From assembly GCF_024362405.1 (NCBI RefSeq), contig NZ_CP101454.1:1798001-1862000 (forward strand): 64,000 bases of DNA, written 5' to 3'. Position 1 is the first letter of the stretch. Each line of letters opens with the position of its first letter. Source of the DNA: Halorarius litoreus (GTDB taxonomy: Archaea; Halobacteriota; Halobacteria; Halobacteriales; Haloarculaceae). Of the stretch, positions 1-9,450 are shown piece by piece. Position numbers and translations under genes: made by a program. Below the pieces are notes generated by a model. The model saw only the letters and a list, made by a program, of their open reading frames with translations. It did not search any database and was not told where the DNA came from.

Positions 1-2
1 TC

Positions 3-833
3 CCGCTCGCCCCCGAGTCGGACTGGGGTGGCGTCACGGTGCCCGACGTGCTTGACCTCGTGGTCATCCCTGGTGAGGGCGTGTTCGACCTCTACGAGGA
101 CGACGGCGTCTCGCTCGACCACCGCGACGGCGCGTTCGCCACGACCCCCATCGAGACGACGCTCGACGAGGACGACGAGACGTTCACCGTTCGCGTGGGT
201 GCCGCGACGGGCGACCGCTCGCTCGTCCCCGACGCCCGCGACGTGTCGGTGCTCGTGCGCGGCGTCACCGAGACGGTCGTCGCCGCCTCCGACCGCGAAG
301 TAGAGAGCGAGTACGACCAGGACAGCCGGACGCTTCGGGTCGACTTCGGCACCCTACCGACCGACGAGTCGGTCGAACTCACGGTCACCGCCGACGGGCC
401 GCTCCGGGCGAGTCGCGAGCCCGTGGTCGAGCGCGTCCGCGACCTCCTCTGGCACTTCGACGCCCACGGCGACGCCAAGCCCACCGTCGAGCGGCTGGCG
501 ATCGACGACGACCTCGCGTGGCTCACCGACTTCGCGACCGTCCTCTCGGACGCACAGATCCGGGCGCTCGTCGAGACCGTCCACGGCGTCGGTGCCGACC
601 GACTCGTCGACGCCGACGCCGACCGACTCGTCCTCTGGAACCACGACGGCCGCGACGACGTCACCTACCGCTTCTCGACGTGGGACCGGGGGATACGCCA
701 CCCGACGCACGGCACCTCTCGAAGCGGCGTCGTGCCCGCCTTCGAGACCATCGACCTCGCCGACTACGAGAGCCGGGCGTGGGAGCTCGTCGTCACCTAC
801 GGCGACGTGTCCGTCACCGTCGCCGAGTCCTAG
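3..833 (+). CDS. C-terminal part of a family 31 glycoside hydrolase (alpha-glucosidase/xylosidase type), 5' end outside window
   Basis: The frame is open from the first bases of the window, so the start lies upstream; 276 residues are visible. The LYEDDG stretch near residue 27 is the signature of the beta-sandwich domain (DUF5110) that follows the catalytic barrel in GH31 enzymes. About 150 further acidic residues follow, with no motif I recognise; they may be a haloarchaeal extension. The catalytic barrel is not in the window, so substrate cannot be judged. The stop codon overlaps the stop of the convergent nuclease gene by four bases. The GH31 assignment rests on this C-terminal motif only. 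Confidence 0.7.
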   Translation, partial: PLAPESDWGGVTVPDVLDLVVIPGEGVFDLYEDDGVSLDHRDGAFATTPIETTLDEDDETFTVRVGAATGDRSLVPDARDVSVLVRGVTETVVAASDREVESEYDQDSRTLRVDFGTLPTDESVELTVTADGPLRASREPVVERVRDLLWHFDAHGDAKPTVERLAIDDDLAWLTDFATVLSDAQIRALVETVHGVGADRLVDADADRLVLWNHDGRDDVTYRFSTWDRGIRHPTHGTSRSGVVPAFETIDLADYESRAWELVVTYGDVSVTVAES

Positions 834-2062
834 ACGGTCACCGTCTCGCCCAGCTCCGGGGCGGTCGCCTCGTAGCCGTCGTCTCGCAACTCGGCAGCGA
901 ACGCCGGACAGCGGTCGCCGTGGTTGACGAGCACCTCCGCGTCCCGGTAGTCGTCGAGGAACGCACGGAGCCCCTCGTGGTCGGCGTGCGCCGAGAAGTC
1001 GAACGACTCGACGCGGGCGCTGACGGGCATACGGCGGCCGTTGATCTCCGCGGACCCGGTTTCGAGCAGGTCACGCCCGGGCGTCCCCTCGACCTGATAG
1101 CCGGAGAACGCGACGAGGTTCCGGGGGTGGGTCGCGATTTCGGGGACGTACGTCATCGCTGGCCCGCCGGTGAGCATCCCGCTCGTGGTGACGACGACGG
1201 TGTTCTGTGCGGCGATTCGTTCGCGCTGGCCGTCGCGGCCGGTCACCACCCGGGCGTTCGACTTCGCGCGCCGGAGCGCCTCGGGGTCGCGGACGAACGC
1301 CGGGTAGCCCCGAAGCATCTCGAGCACCTCGACGCCCATCCCGTCGACGTAGCAGTCGAGGTCGTGCGCGGCACAGACTAGCAGGACCTCCTGCGTGCGG
1401 CCGATGGCGAACGCCGGGACGACGACCGTCCCGCCCTGCACGGTCGTCTCGCGGAGCGCCTGGGCGAACCGCTGTTCGACCTGGGCGCGCGGCTCGTGGC
1501 TCACGTCCGAGTACGTCGACTCACACAGCACCACGTCGGCGTCGGGGCGGTCCGTGGAGGCCGGGACGAGCCGCTGGTCGTGTGTGTGAAAGTCCGCTGT
1601 GTACAGCAGCCGCGTCTCGCCGTCGTCGACGAGTACGTGCGCGCTCCCGGGGATGTGCCCGGCGTTGAACAGCGTCACCTCGTGGCCGGCCGCCTCGAAC
1701 GGCTCGCCGTAGCCGTGTTCGACCGACACCTCGCCGAGTCGCTGGACGTCCGTCTCGGTGAACGGACACTGCATCGTCCCGCCCTTGAGTTTGAGCGTGT
1801 CGCGGGCGAGCAGCCGCGTGAACGCGCCCGTCGGGGGCGTCCAGTGGATGGCGGGTCGGTCCCGCCCAGAGAGCAGCGCGGGGAGGCCGCCGACGTGGTC
1901 GAGGTGGCCGTGGCTCGCCACGACGGCCTCGGGCGAGACGGACCCGACGGGCCACTGCGTCGGCTCGGCGGGCTTCATGCCGTAATCGAGCAATAGCGTG
2001 TCGTTGACGAGGACGGCGCTCCGGCCGACCTCGCGTGCGCCGCCGAGGAACCGAAGCTTCAT
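830..2062 (-). CDS. Metallo-beta-lactamase fold beta-CASP RNase (aCPSF2-like)
   Basis: A 410-residue protein of the beta-CASP ribonuclease family, the archaeal relatives of CPSF73 and RNase J. The zinc-binding motif HGHLDH lies at residues 51-56. Further family motifs are GHIPGSAH, then YTADFH with its metal-binding Asp, ESTYSD, and a C-terminal FSAHADH. Members process or degrade RNA in the cytoplasm. The length fits aCPSF2, which lacks the N-terminal KH domains of aCPSF1. It is convergent with the glycosidase gene and shares four bases with it. The next gene on the same strand (CBS protein) starts only about 40 nt upstream, so both may be co-transcribed. Confidence 0.85.
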   Translation of the reverse strand: MKLRFLGGAREVGRSAVLVNDTLLLDYGMKPAEPTQWPVGSVSPEAVVASHGHLDHVGGLPALLSGRDRPAIHWTPPTGAFTRLLARDTLKLKGGTMQCPFTETDVQRLGEVSVEHGYGEPFEAAGHEVTLFNAGHIPGSAHVLVDDGETRLLYTADFHTHDQRLVPASTDRPDADVVLCESTYSDVSHEPRAQVEQRFAQALRETTVQGGTVVVPAFAIGRTQEVLLVCAAHDLDCYVDGMGVEVLEMLRGYPAFVRDPEALRRAKSNARVVTGRDGQRERIAAQNTVVVTTSGMLTGGPAMTYVPEIATHPRNLVAFSGYQVEGTPGRDLLETGSAEINGRRMPVSARVESFDFSAHADHEGLRAFLDDYRDAEVLVNHGDRCPAFAAELRDDGYEATAPELGETVTV

Positions 2063-2104
2063 CGCTCTCGGATAGCGGTGCCCGTCGCTTCCGCCTGTCG
2101 GTTC

Positions 2105-2536
2105 CTACTCGAACTCGCCCTTCGAGAGGTCGGACTGCGGGTGGCGAGTCATCGTCACCCGGCGGTCGGGGAGCAGTCGCGCGAGGTCGGTCGTCGTGAT
2201 GATGCCGACGGCCTCCCCCTCGTCGGTCACGGGCAACTTCTTCACGTGGTTGTTCCCCATCCGGTCGGCGACTGCTGCGACCGTGTCGGAGGGGCGAGCG
2301 GTGACGACGGGCGAACTCATGACGCTGGTGACGGGCTCGTCGGTCGACACCTCACGGCTCACGGCGGTCACGATGTCGGACTCCGTGACGATACCCTCGA
2401 GGCGCTCCTCGCCGACGACGAGCGAGCCGACGTGGTGCTCACGCAGTTCGCGGGCGACCTCGAGGATGGTCGCGTCCTCGGGAATCGTCCTGACGGGTGT
2501 GCTCATGATCTCTGCCGCGGTGACGTCTTCGGCCAT
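2105..2536 (-). CDS. CBS-domain pair protein
   Basis: A 143-residue stand-alone Bateman module: one CBS domain at about residues 8-62 and a second at about 68-125, each with the typical (I/V)GIVTxxD or (V)GIITTTD ending. Such proteins bind adenosyl nucleotides and act as energy or ligand sensors, usually through partners that cannot be read from the sequence. The short tail (from about residue 126) is charged. It is followed closely by the aCPSF2-like gene on the same strand. Confidence 0.85.
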   Translation of the reverse strand: MAEDVTAAEIMSTPVRTIPEDATILEVARELREHHVGSLVVGEERLEGIVTESDIVTAVSREVSTDEPVTSVMSSPVVTARPSDTVAAVADRMGNNHVKKLPVTDEGEAVGIITTTDLARLLPDRRVTMTRHPQSDLSKGEFE

Positions 2537-2614
2537 GGTACCCGATTTTGGTCAGCACGGTGACTTGAACGTTGACAGTCGGTCGGATATTGCCGAGTGG
2601 CCGCGGTCCGGCGA

Positions 2615-2881
2615 CTACTCGCCTCCCCACCGCCGAATCTGGAACTCGGCGTACCCGCCGTACGCCACCTCCAGCGAGCCGAGCCACCAGTTCCAGCGGT
2701 CGGCCGGGCCGCCGTCTCGTGCGGCAGCCAGTTCGTCGACGATCAGTTCGGCCGTCAGTGGGTAGCCGGCGTCCTGCTCGAACCGGCCGTCGTCTGCGAG
2801 GTCTCGGGCGTGGCGGGCGACGGCACGCCGCTCGTCGGCCGTCCCGCCGAACCGTTCGAGCTTCGACTCGAACTGCTTCAC
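2615..2881 (-). CDS. Conserved hypothetical protein, 88 aa, GTG start
   Basis: A short soluble, charged protein that appears to start at GTG; I see no ATG near the N terminus in this frame. It has an alpha-helical N-terminal half and a Trp-rich segment (RWNWWLGSLEV) near residue 65. I recognise no domain. It lies just downstream of the ribosomal genes on the same strand, with 87 nt between it and rps7, where EF-2 is often found in relatives. Composition matches the surrounding chromosome. Confidence 0.6.
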   Translation of the reverse strand: MKQFESKLERFGGTADERRAVARHARDLADDGRFEQDAGYPLTAELIVDELAAARDGGPADRWNWWLGSLEVAYGGYAEFQIRRWGGE

Positions 2882-2968
2882 GCCCTCCGCTTCGGGTCGA
2901 ACGGGCTTGAAGCGTTTCCCGGGGCACGCCGCTGGAGGGTCGTGAAAACCGGGAGAAACTGCGAGAGA

Positions 2969-3583
2969 TTACCGGGCGGCGGCCGCGACGCGCTCCTTCT
3001 CCTCTTTCTGGCCGACGGCGTACGTCTGGACGTCGTAGTTGGCCGCGCCGATGAGCTGGTTCGCCAGCGCCTCGGCGGCGGGCGTGGGCGTCTTGAACGA
3101 CGAGCCCTGGACACCCTCGGCGATGAACTTCAGCGCCTGGTCGACCCGGCGCTGCGGGGCGACGTCGACGGCCTTCGGGACGGAGATGCCACCGTACTTC
3201 AGGCGGACGGTCTCCTCGCGCGGGCCAGCGTTCTCGACCGCTCGAACCAGAATCTGCACCGGGTTCTCCTCGGTGCGCTCGTGGACGATGTCGAAGGCGT
3301 CGCGCACGATGCGGGTCGCCTGCTGCTTCTTGCCCGTGTTCTCCTCGGTCTGCATCAGGCGGTTGATGAGCCGCTCGACGATGCTGATCTCGCTCTTCTT
3401 GAACTGCTTGTTCGCGTGACGGCCCTGCGTGTGTGCGATGGGCGTCACCGTGATGTAGCGCTTCGTCGAGGGGTCGCGGAACTCGATCTCCGAGACGTCC
3501 CAGACGCCGAACAGCTGCGCCGAGACGCGCTCGTCGTCGGTCGAGGCGGGCGCGTCCGGCTCGGGGGCTTCTTCCTCCGACAT
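2969..3583 (-). CDS. rps7: 30S ribosomal protein S7
   Basis: A 204-residue archaeal S7 protein of the small-subunit head, which contacts the 3' major domain of 16S rRNA near the E site. The core LFGVWDVSEIEFRDPS start and the HTQGRHANKQFKKSE region are typical. An acidic N-terminal extension (about residues 1-20) is usual for haloarchaea. The start codon shares one base with the stop of rps12, so translation is probably coupled. It is the last gene of the rps12-rps7 pair. Confidence 0.97.
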   Translation of the reverse strand: MSEEEAPEPDAPASTDDERVSAQLFGVWDVSEIEFRDPSTKRYITVTPIAHTQGRHANKQFKKSEISIVERLINRLMQTEENTGKKQQATRIVRDAFDIVHERTEENPVQILVRAVENAGPREETVRLKYGGISVPKAVDVAPQRRVDQALKFIAEGVQGSSFKTPTPAAEALANQLIGAANYDVQTYAVGQKEEKERVAAAAR

Positions 3584-4011
3584 TATCGCACCGGCTTCTC
3601 CGCGTTCCCGCGGACGAGTTCGATCATCGAGACACCGTTCACCTTCTCGACCTTGTAGTTCACGCCCGACAGGTCGCCCATCGCACGACCCTTCGCCCCA
3701 CCGATACCGGCGATGGTGACCTCGTCGTGCTCGTCGATGAACGAGATGGCGCCGTCACCGGGACAGAACGCGGTGACCTGCTTCCCGTTCTTGATGAGCT
3801 GCACCCGGACACATTTCCGGATGGCCGAGTTGGGCTGTTTCGCTTCGATACCGACCTTCTCGAGTACGATGCCGCGGCCCTGCGGCGCGCCCTCGAGCGG
3901 GTCGGACTTCTTGCCGAGTCCGCGGGCGCGTCGCGCGTAGTCAGAGTCGGACCACCGGTGCTTCTGGCGGTCCTTCTTGAGCTTGCGCGCGGCGTACTTG
4001 CCGTTCGCCAT
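3583..4011 (-). CDS. rps12: 30S ribosomal protein S12
   Basis: A 142-residue archaeal S12 protein of the decoding centre. The conserved stretch around [20 protein letters not shown] and the following [18 protein letters not shown] loop are clear. The start is placed at 4011 by homology, and a TATA-like box 25-30 nt upstream suggests a leaderless or nearly leaderless transcript. It heads a two-gene unit with rps7. In most haloarchaea these genes continue the rpo-nusA operon, but here an opposite-strand gene separates them from nusA. Confidence 0.97.
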   Translation of the reverse strand: MANGKYAARKLKKDRQKHRWSDSDYARRARGLGKKSDPLEGAPQGRGIVLEKVGIEAKQPNSAIRKCVRVQLIKNGKQVTAFCPGDGAISFIDEHDEVTIAGIGGAKGRAMGDLSGVNYKVEKVNGVSMIELVRGNAEKPVR

Positions 4012-4035
4012 AGTACGCTTCCCTTCCCGATGAAG

Positions 4036-4045
4036 CTACTTAAGC
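4036..4045 (-). promoter_or_regulatory. TATA-like box of the rps12-rps7 transcript
   Basis: Read on the minus strand the sequence is GCTTAAGTAG, centred about 29 nt before the rps12 ATG. That spacing fits an archaeal promoter with a start at or just before the initiation codon. It lies in the short divergent region shared with the small membrane-protein gene at 4175. Confidence 0.55.
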
Positions 4046-4174
4046 ATCCCTTTTCGCCGACGGCCCCGAGGCGGCGTGACACGCCGGTCTCCACGGCTCT
4101 CCTGCCGTGTGAGCCGTTCCCACGAGTCGGCGCATCCACAAAGCTTCATATGTTCGGTGGCAAAATTGGCGGAT

Positions 4175-4414
4175 ATGTCACAAGCTGCCGCGGACGGGCG
4201 CGGCCCGGTCGGAATCGTGAGGAGTCCCTTCTTCCTCAAGGTCGCCGGGTTCGTCGTCCTCCTCATCCTCGCCGGGATCGCGACCCCGCCGCTGTTCCCC
4301 GACAACGAGTTCGTCGGCGTGTTCGTCGGCATGGTCTGGAGCGTCGCGTTCCTCATCGTCGCCGTCATGGTCATCGCCGTCGTCGGGAGCGCGGTCCGGC
4401 AGGCGCTCAGGTGA
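4175..4414 (+). CDS. Small two-helix membrane protein, 79 aa
   Basis: The start at 4175 is preferred over upstream in-frame codons because a TATA-like TTCATAT sits about 27 nt before it, and the residues further upstream read as non-coding. The protein has a short hydrophilic N terminus, a first hydrophobic segment at about residues 20-37 and a second at about 47-70. I do not recognise a family. It lies on the plus strand between nusA and rps12, both on the minus strand, and its 3' end overlaps the end of nusA by 8 nt. Confidence 0.65.
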   Translation: MSQAAADGRGPVGIVRSPFFLKVAGFVVLLILAGIATPPLFPDNEFVGVFVGMVWSVAFLIVAVMVIAVVGSAVRQALR

Positions 4415-5237
4415 GTTCGACGTCGTCGACACCGTAGTACCGTTCCGCGAGCAGGCGCGCCCGACGGATGCGTGTTCCCCCGTTTCCGATGGCGAGCCCC
4501 CGGTCCTCGCGGTCGACTTCGGCGTACGCAACCCCGCTCTGGCTCACCGTCACGTTGTGGACCGTGGCGGGAGCGAGCGCGTTCTCGATGAGGCCGGCCG
4601 CGTCACCCGCGTACGTCACCACCTCGACCGGCCAGCCGAGCGCCGACTGTAACGCACCGACCGACTGCGTGACGTCGTCGGCGGTGCCGCTCGGTACGAG
4701 CACGAGGAGCCGCTCGTCGACGGGGTCGAACAGCGCGTCGACCGGCTCGACGTCGGTCGTCTCCGCGACACGGTCGAGACACGAGTCCGGGTCCGGCACC
4801 AGTTCGATGCGGTCGACGCCGTGGTGGCGCTCGGCGAGGCGGGTCGCCATCGAGACGTTCCGACCACCCGCGCCGATGGCCGCCCCGAAGTCGTCGGCGT
4901 CGACCTCGGCGTACGCGACGGTCTCGGTCTCGCCGTCGCGCTCGCGTTCCCGAACCGTCACCTCGTAGACCGCCGCGGGCCGGAGCGCGTTCGCGACGAA
5001 CATCTCGGGTGTATCGGCGTCCTCGACGAGTTCGACCGCCGAGCGCAGTCGCTCTTCGAGCGTGGAAACGGTGCGGCCGCCGGGACCGATAGCGTCGGCC
5101 ATCCCGTCTGGCGGGACGACGAACACTACCCGCGGGTCGGCCTCGTCGCGGGCAACGATGCAGTCTCGGGCAGCGACGCCGGTGACGTCCTCGAACAGCG
5201 CGATGTGCTGGCGTGCCTCGTCCGAGAGGCGAATCAT
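4407..5237 (-). CDS. nusA: NusA-like transcription factor with duplicated KH pair
   Basis: Archaeal NusA homologues are normally about 140-150 residues with two KH domains. This protein has 276. Residues 1-147 form a complete unit with GxxG loops at about 50-57 (AIGPGGRTV) and 120-128 (AIGAGGRNV). Residues about 176-276 repeat the pattern: a degenerate first KH without GxxG, then LAPATVHNVTV and an intact AIGNGGTRI loop at 249-257. The half ends match too (HHGVDRIEL against YYGVDDVEL). It begins directly after the rpoA2 stop, as expected for nusA in the polymerase operon. Function: RNA-binding partner of RNA polymerase. Confidence 0.85.
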   Translation of the reverse strand: MIRLSDEARQHIALFEDVTGVAARDCIVARDEADPRVVFVVPPDGMADAIGPGGRTVSTLEERLRSAVELVEDADTPEMFVANALRPAAVYEVTVRERERDGETETVAYAEVDADDFGAAIGAGGRNVSMATRLAERHHGVDRIELVPDPDSCLDRVAETTDVEPVDALFDPVDERLLVLVPSGTADDVTQSVGALQSALGWPVEVVTYAGDAAGLIENALAPATVHNVTVSQSGVAYAEVDREDRGLAIGNGGTRIRRARLLAERYYGVDDVELT

Positions 5238-6485
5238 CTAGTCGTCCGCGCTCTCGGGGGAGCCGGACTGCTTCGCGCCCATCCGGAGGTCGACGTCGCC
5301 GGTGCCCAGCTTGATGGGCTTGCCGACGATGACGTTCTCCGTCACGCCGTCGAGGTCGTCGACCTCGCCGTGGATGGCCGCGTCAAGGAGGTGGTTGACC
5401 GTCACCTCGAACGCGGCGCGGGCGAGCACCGACTGCTTGTTGCCGGAGATGCCGTGGCGACCGATGGACTCGATCTCGCCACGGTTCGTCATGATGTCGG
5501 CGACGAGCATCAGGTGGCGGACGTTCACGTCGTCGAGCCCCTGCTCCTCGAGGGTGTTCATCGTCTCGTTGATGAGCGCCTCGCGTGCGGCCTCGATACC
5601 GAGGTTCCGGTTGACCTCGTGGATGTTGTTACACGTCGTCCGCGAGGCGTCGACGCCCTCGATGTCGAGGACGTCGCCGAACGCGGAGCCCTCGGTGTAG
5701 AGGACGTACTCCTCGTCGCCGTCGTCGGTCTCCTCCTTGCGGATGACGACGCGGGTGACCTCCTCGATGCCCTTGAACACGATGTCGCGCAGCTCCTCGA
5801 CGAGCTGCAGGAGCTCGCGGTACGAGGGCTGGTCGGGGCCGAACTCGATGCGCGTCGTCTCGGGTCGAGAGGTCTCGACGCCGAGCTTCGAGTCGATGGT
5901 GTCGGCGATCTCCTGGGCGATGTCGTCGAGGTTGTCGACGGTGGGCCACCGCTCGCGGAGCGTGTCCTCGTTGAGGTCGACGCTGACGATCATGTCCGCG
6001 ACGTTCGTCGAGACGTCACCGAGCGCGAGCACCTTCGTCGCCTCGATCTGCCAGACGATCTCGTGGGCCGCGTTCCGCTCGGTGTAGTCGCCACCCTCCT
6101 CGCTGACACGCCGGTCGATGAACTCCTCGTCGAGGTGGACGGTCATCGTCGGCGTGTCCGGGGTCTTGCGGGCGTCCACCAGCTCGATGAGCCGGGGGAG
6201 CCCCTGCGTGACGTCGATCTCGGCGACGCCCGCGTAGTGGAACGTGTTCATCGTCATCTGCGTCCCCGGCTCCCCGATGGACTGTGCGGAGACGGTGCCG
6301 ACGGGGTCGAGCGGGTCGATGCGCGTGTCGAGGTACCGCGACTCCGTCGCCTGCGCGATGTCGTTCGCCTGCTCGACGGTGACGTCGCCGCGGGCCTCGA
6401 TGACGTCGAGCACCTGCTGTCGCAGGCGCGGCGGCAGCTCGGTGTCCTGGACGACCGCGCGGACGTCCTCGGAGAGCTCAGTCAT
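5238..6485 (-). CDS. rpoA2: DNA-directed RNA polymerase subunit A''
   Basis: A 415-residue archaeal A'' subunit, the C-terminal part of the bacterial beta' equivalent, completing the bridge-helix/trigger-loop side of the catalytic centre. The stretch from [19 protein letters not shown] (about residue 62) contains the trigger-loop region, followed by [18 protein letters not shown]. The C terminus ends in the expected GTGDVDLRM region. The start overlaps the end of rpoA1 by 8 nt and the stop abuts nusA, so the genes are co-translated. Confidence 0.97.
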   Translation of the reverse strand: MTELSEDVRAVVQDTELPPRLRQQVLDVIEARGDVTVEQANDIAQATESRYLDTRIDPLDPVGTVSAQSIGEPGTQMTMNTFHYAGVAEIDVTQGLPRLIELVDARKTPDTPTMTVHLDEEFIDRRVSEEGGDYTERNAAHEIVWQIEATKVLALGDVSTNVADMIVSVDLNEDTLRERWPTVDNLDDIAQEIADTIDSKLGVETSRPETTRIEFGPDQPSYRELLQLVEELRDIVFKGIEEVTRVVIRKEETDDGDEEYVLYTEGSAFGDVLDIEGVDASRTTCNNIHEVNRNLGIEAAREALINETMNTLEEQGLDDVNVRHLMLVADIMTNRGEIESIGRHGISGNKQSVLARAAFEVTVNHLLDAAIHGEVDDLDGVTENVIVGKPIKLGTGDVDLRMGAKQSGSPESADD

Positions 6486-9450
6486 CCGACTCCACCCCCG
6501 GGATGGCCTCCTCGACGGTCCACGTGTCCTGATGCTCCGAGATGTTCGTCGGCTTGCGCTTGCGCCCGATGAACTCCTCGCGCTGGTCGTCGTCGTCGAA
6601 CTCCTCTTCGAGCACGCGGTTCGCGATCTGCTCGACGTCGATGGGGTTCTCCTCGTTGGAGGCGACCTTCACGGGCGAGGTGCCGTCCTCGCCGAACTCG
6701 AACTGGACGATGGTGTCCGAGGTGTCGCGAACGGTGCCGTCGTACTGCGTCTCCAGTTCGGAGAGCGCGTTGATGAGCCGGCGCTGCAGGTAGCCGGACT
6801 TCGAGGTCCGGACCGCCGTGTCGACGAGGCCCTCGCGGCCACCCATCGCGTGGAAGAAGAACTCCTTGGGCGAGAGGCCCTTGCGATAGGAGGACTCGAC
6901 GAAGCCGTGTGCATCGGCGGAGAGGTCGTCCCGCTCGAAGTGCGAGAGGGTGCGGTCCTCGTAGCCGCGGTTGATGCGCTCGCCGCGCACTGCCTGCTGG
7001 CCGACACAGCCAGCCATCTGCGTGAGGTTCAGCATCGACCCACGCGCGCCCGAGCGGGCCATGATGACTGCCGGGTTGTCGGCCGAGAGGTTGTCGTCGG
7101 CGATGTCACCCGCGCTGTCGCGGGCACGGCCGAGCACCTGCATGATCTTCATCTCCAGCGTCTCGTCGAGCGTGCGGCCCGGCAGCGACTCGAGGTCGCC
7201 GTTCTCGTACGCCTCGATGCGCTCCTGGACGTCCTCGTAGGCGTTGTCGATGGCCTCGCCGATCTGCGCCTCGGCCTCTCGCGACACCGACTCGTCGTCG
7301 ATACCGATAGAGAACCCGAAGTGCATGATGGCGCGCATCGCGAGCGTCGCCACCTCGTTGACGAACACCCGCGCGTGGGTGTTCGAGTAGTGCTTGGCGA
7401 TGGTGTCGACGATCTCGCCGCCGAACGCCCCGACGGCGTCCTCGTCGATGGTACCCGAGACGAGGACGCCGTCCTCGATGACGACGCGGTCGCCCGCAGA
7501 CGAGTCGAACTCGAGGCTGAGGTCGTCGGGCAGCAGCTCGGAGAAGACGGTCCGGCCCGTCCAGTACTCCTTGCCGGCCTCGTCGATGCCGTCGGCCTCG
7601 GGCAGTTCGTCGATCGACGTGGCGCGAAGCAGGTCGAGCGCCTGCGTCTCGTTGAACCGCGGCGGCTCGCCCGTCTCGGGGTCCTCGTGCGTCAGCAGGT
7701 AGGTCCCCGAGATGTGGTCCTGAATCGCGCCGATGATGTTCTCACCGAACCGCGGCGAGAGAATCTGCTCCTGCACGCGCATGAGGACGCGCGCCTCCGC
7801 GCGGGCCTCCTCGTTCTGCAGCGCGTGCATGTTCATCTCGTCGCCGTCGAAGTCGGCGTTGTACGGCGGACAGACGACGGTGTTGAGACGGAACGTCTTG
7901 TACGGCATCACCACGACCTCGTGGGCCATGATGGACATCCGGTGGAGCGACGGCTGTCGGTTGAAGATGACGATGTCGCCGTCGATGAGGTGTCGCGAGA
8001 CCTCCCAGCCGAGCTCGACCTTCTCGGAGAGCTCCTCGCAGTTCTTCTCCGTGACCTTCAGGCGTCGGCCGTCCGGGCGTCGAACGTAGTTGGCGCCCGG
8101 ATGTGCCTCGGGGCCGTTGGCGACGTAGCGACGAGCGTCGTCGATGTTCCGCTCGTTGACGTTCATCGTCTGGGTCATCTCGGTCGCCACGCGGTCGGGG
8201 ACCCCGACCTCGTTCAGCGAGAGCGTGGGGTCCGGCGAAATCACGGTCCGAGCCGAGAAGTTCACGCGCTTCCCGGACAGCGAGCCACGGAACCGACCCT
8301 CCTTCCCCTTGAGTCGCTGGGAGAGGGTCTTGAGAGGGCGACCGGAGCGGTGACGCGCCGGCGGCGTTCCCGAGATCTCGTTGTCCATGAACGTCGTGAC
8401 GTGGTACTGGAGCAGCTCCCACAGGTCCTCGATAATGAGTTGCGGCGCACCCGCCTCGCGGTTCTCCATAAACCGCTGGTTGATGCGGATGATGTCGACG
8501 AGCTTGTGCGTGAGGTCGTCCTCCGAGCGCTGGCCGTTGTCCAGCGTGATGGAGGGACGCGCCGTCACTGGCGGCACCGGAAGGACGGTGAGGATGATCC
8601 ACTCGGGGCGACTCTTGTCGGCGTCGATGCCGAGCACCTCGATGTCCTCGTCCGGGATGTCCTCGAACCAGTCGCGGATGTCCGAGGGCATCAGCTTGTT
8701 CATGTCCTCCTCGGTGAGGTCGATGTCGAGCGCCTTCTCCAGCTTCTGGCGGTCCTCCTTCGTCGGGCGGAACTCGCCGGAGAGGATCTGGTTGATGCGC
8801 GAGACGTCGATGCCGGTCTCCTCGGCGAGGTCCTGCGGGGCGACCGGCTCGCGGTCGCCCTCTTCCTCGTCCTCGTCGACCGGGCGGCCCTCCATCGCGG
8901 CGGCGATGGTCTCGGAGTACTCCGAGGAGAGCACCTCCTGCACCTCGTAGTACGTGGTCGGCTTCTCGTGCTGGATGTCGTACTGTTTCTCGCCACAGTA
9001 CGGGCAGTTCTTCGCCTTCCGGGCCTGCCGGATGGCGGCCTTCATCACGTCGCCGAGGTCCTCGCCGAGCTGGCGGGTCTTCGTCAGCCGGCTGCGGAAC
9101 TCGTCTTTCTCGTCCTCGGTGAGACAGAGCCGCGAGCACTCGCGACACGTCCCGCGAAGGAGCCGACGGATGAGCTTCGAGAACCCGACGTGGATGACGG
9201 GCGCGGCCAGCTCGATGTGGCCGAAGTGGCCGTTACACGAGCCGGAGTGCTTGCCGCACGTCTTGCACTCCAGGCCAGGGTCGATGACGCCCAGCCGCGG
9301 GTCCATCAGCCCCATGTCGATGGGGAAGCCGTCGTCGTCGTAGGTGTCGGCGGTGATGACCTTCGTGGCCGACATCTCGCGGTACTCCTCGGGGTCCATC
9401 AGCCCGAAGCTGAGCGACCCGATCTGTTTGGGTGCTTGGCCGTAGCTCAT
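6478..9450 (-). CDS. rpoA1: DNA-directed RNA polymerase subunit A'
   Basis: A 990-residue largest catalytic subunit. Near the N terminus [20 protein letters not shown] is the zinc-binding clamp motif, with a second CxxC pair (CRECSR). The absolutely conserved catalytic [12 protein letters not shown], holding the Mg-binding Asp triad, lies near residue 530. A highly acidic insert near residues 160-270 is probably haloarchaeal. The start at MSYGQAPK (9450) is chosen because it overlaps the rpoB1 stop by one base; the open frame upstream is the overlap with rpoB1. Confidence 0.97.
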   Translation of the reverse strand: MSYGQAPKQIGSLSFGLMDPEEYREMSATKVITADTYDDDGFPIDMGLMDPRLGVIDPGLECKTCGKHSGSCNGHFGHIELAAPVIHVGFSKLIRRLLRGTCRECSRLCLTEDEKDEFRSRLTKTRQLGEDLGDVMKAAIRQARKAKNCPYCGEKQYDIQHEKPTTYYEVQEVLSSEYSETIAAAMEGRPVDEDEEEGDREPVAPQDLAEETGIDVSRINQILSGEFRPTKEDRQKLEKALDIDLTEEDMNKLMPSDIRDWFEDIPDEDIEVLGIDADKSRPEWIILTVLPVPPVTARPSITLDNGQRSEDDLTHKLVDIIRINQRFMENREAGAPQLIIEDLWELLQYHVTTFMDNEISGTPPARHRSGRPLKTLSQRLKGKEGRFRGSLSGKRVNFSARTVISPDPTLSLNEVGVPDRVATEMTQTMNVNERNIDDARRYVANGPEAHPGANYVRRPDGRRLKVTEKNCEELSEKVELGWEVSRHLIDGDIVIFNRQPSLHRMSIMAHEVVVMPYKTFRLNTVVCPPYNADFDGDEMNMHALQNEEARAEARVLMRVQEQILSPRFGENIIGAIQDHISGTYLLTHEDPETGEPPRFNETQALDLLRATSIDELPEADGIDEAGKEYWTGRTVFSELLPDDLSLEFDSSAGDRVVIEDGVLVSGTIDEDAVGAFGGEIVDTIAKHYSNTHARVFVNEVATLAMRAIMHFGFSIGIDDESVSREAEAQIGEAIDNAYEDVQERIEAYENGDLESLPGRTLDETLEMKIMQVLGRARDSAGDIADDNLSADNPAVIMARSGARGSMLNLTQMAGCVGQQAVRGERINRGYEDRTLSHFERDDLSADAHGFVESSYRKGLSPKEFFFHAMGGREGLVDTAVRTSKSGYLQRRLINALSELETQYDGTVRDTSDTIVQFEFGEDGTSPVKVASNEENPIDVEQIANRVLEEEFDDDDQREEFIGRKRKPTNISEHQDTWTVEEAIPGVESDD

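Noticed and set aside
92..664. Long open frames antisense to the glycosidase, and many similar ones throughout
   Set aside because: Ser/Thr/Arg-rich translations without motifs; they result from the high GC third-position bias opposite real genes.
4821..6572. A 583-codon plus-strand frame opposite rpoA2 and nusA
   Set aside because: It is the antisense of conserved polymerase genes and has no homologous features.
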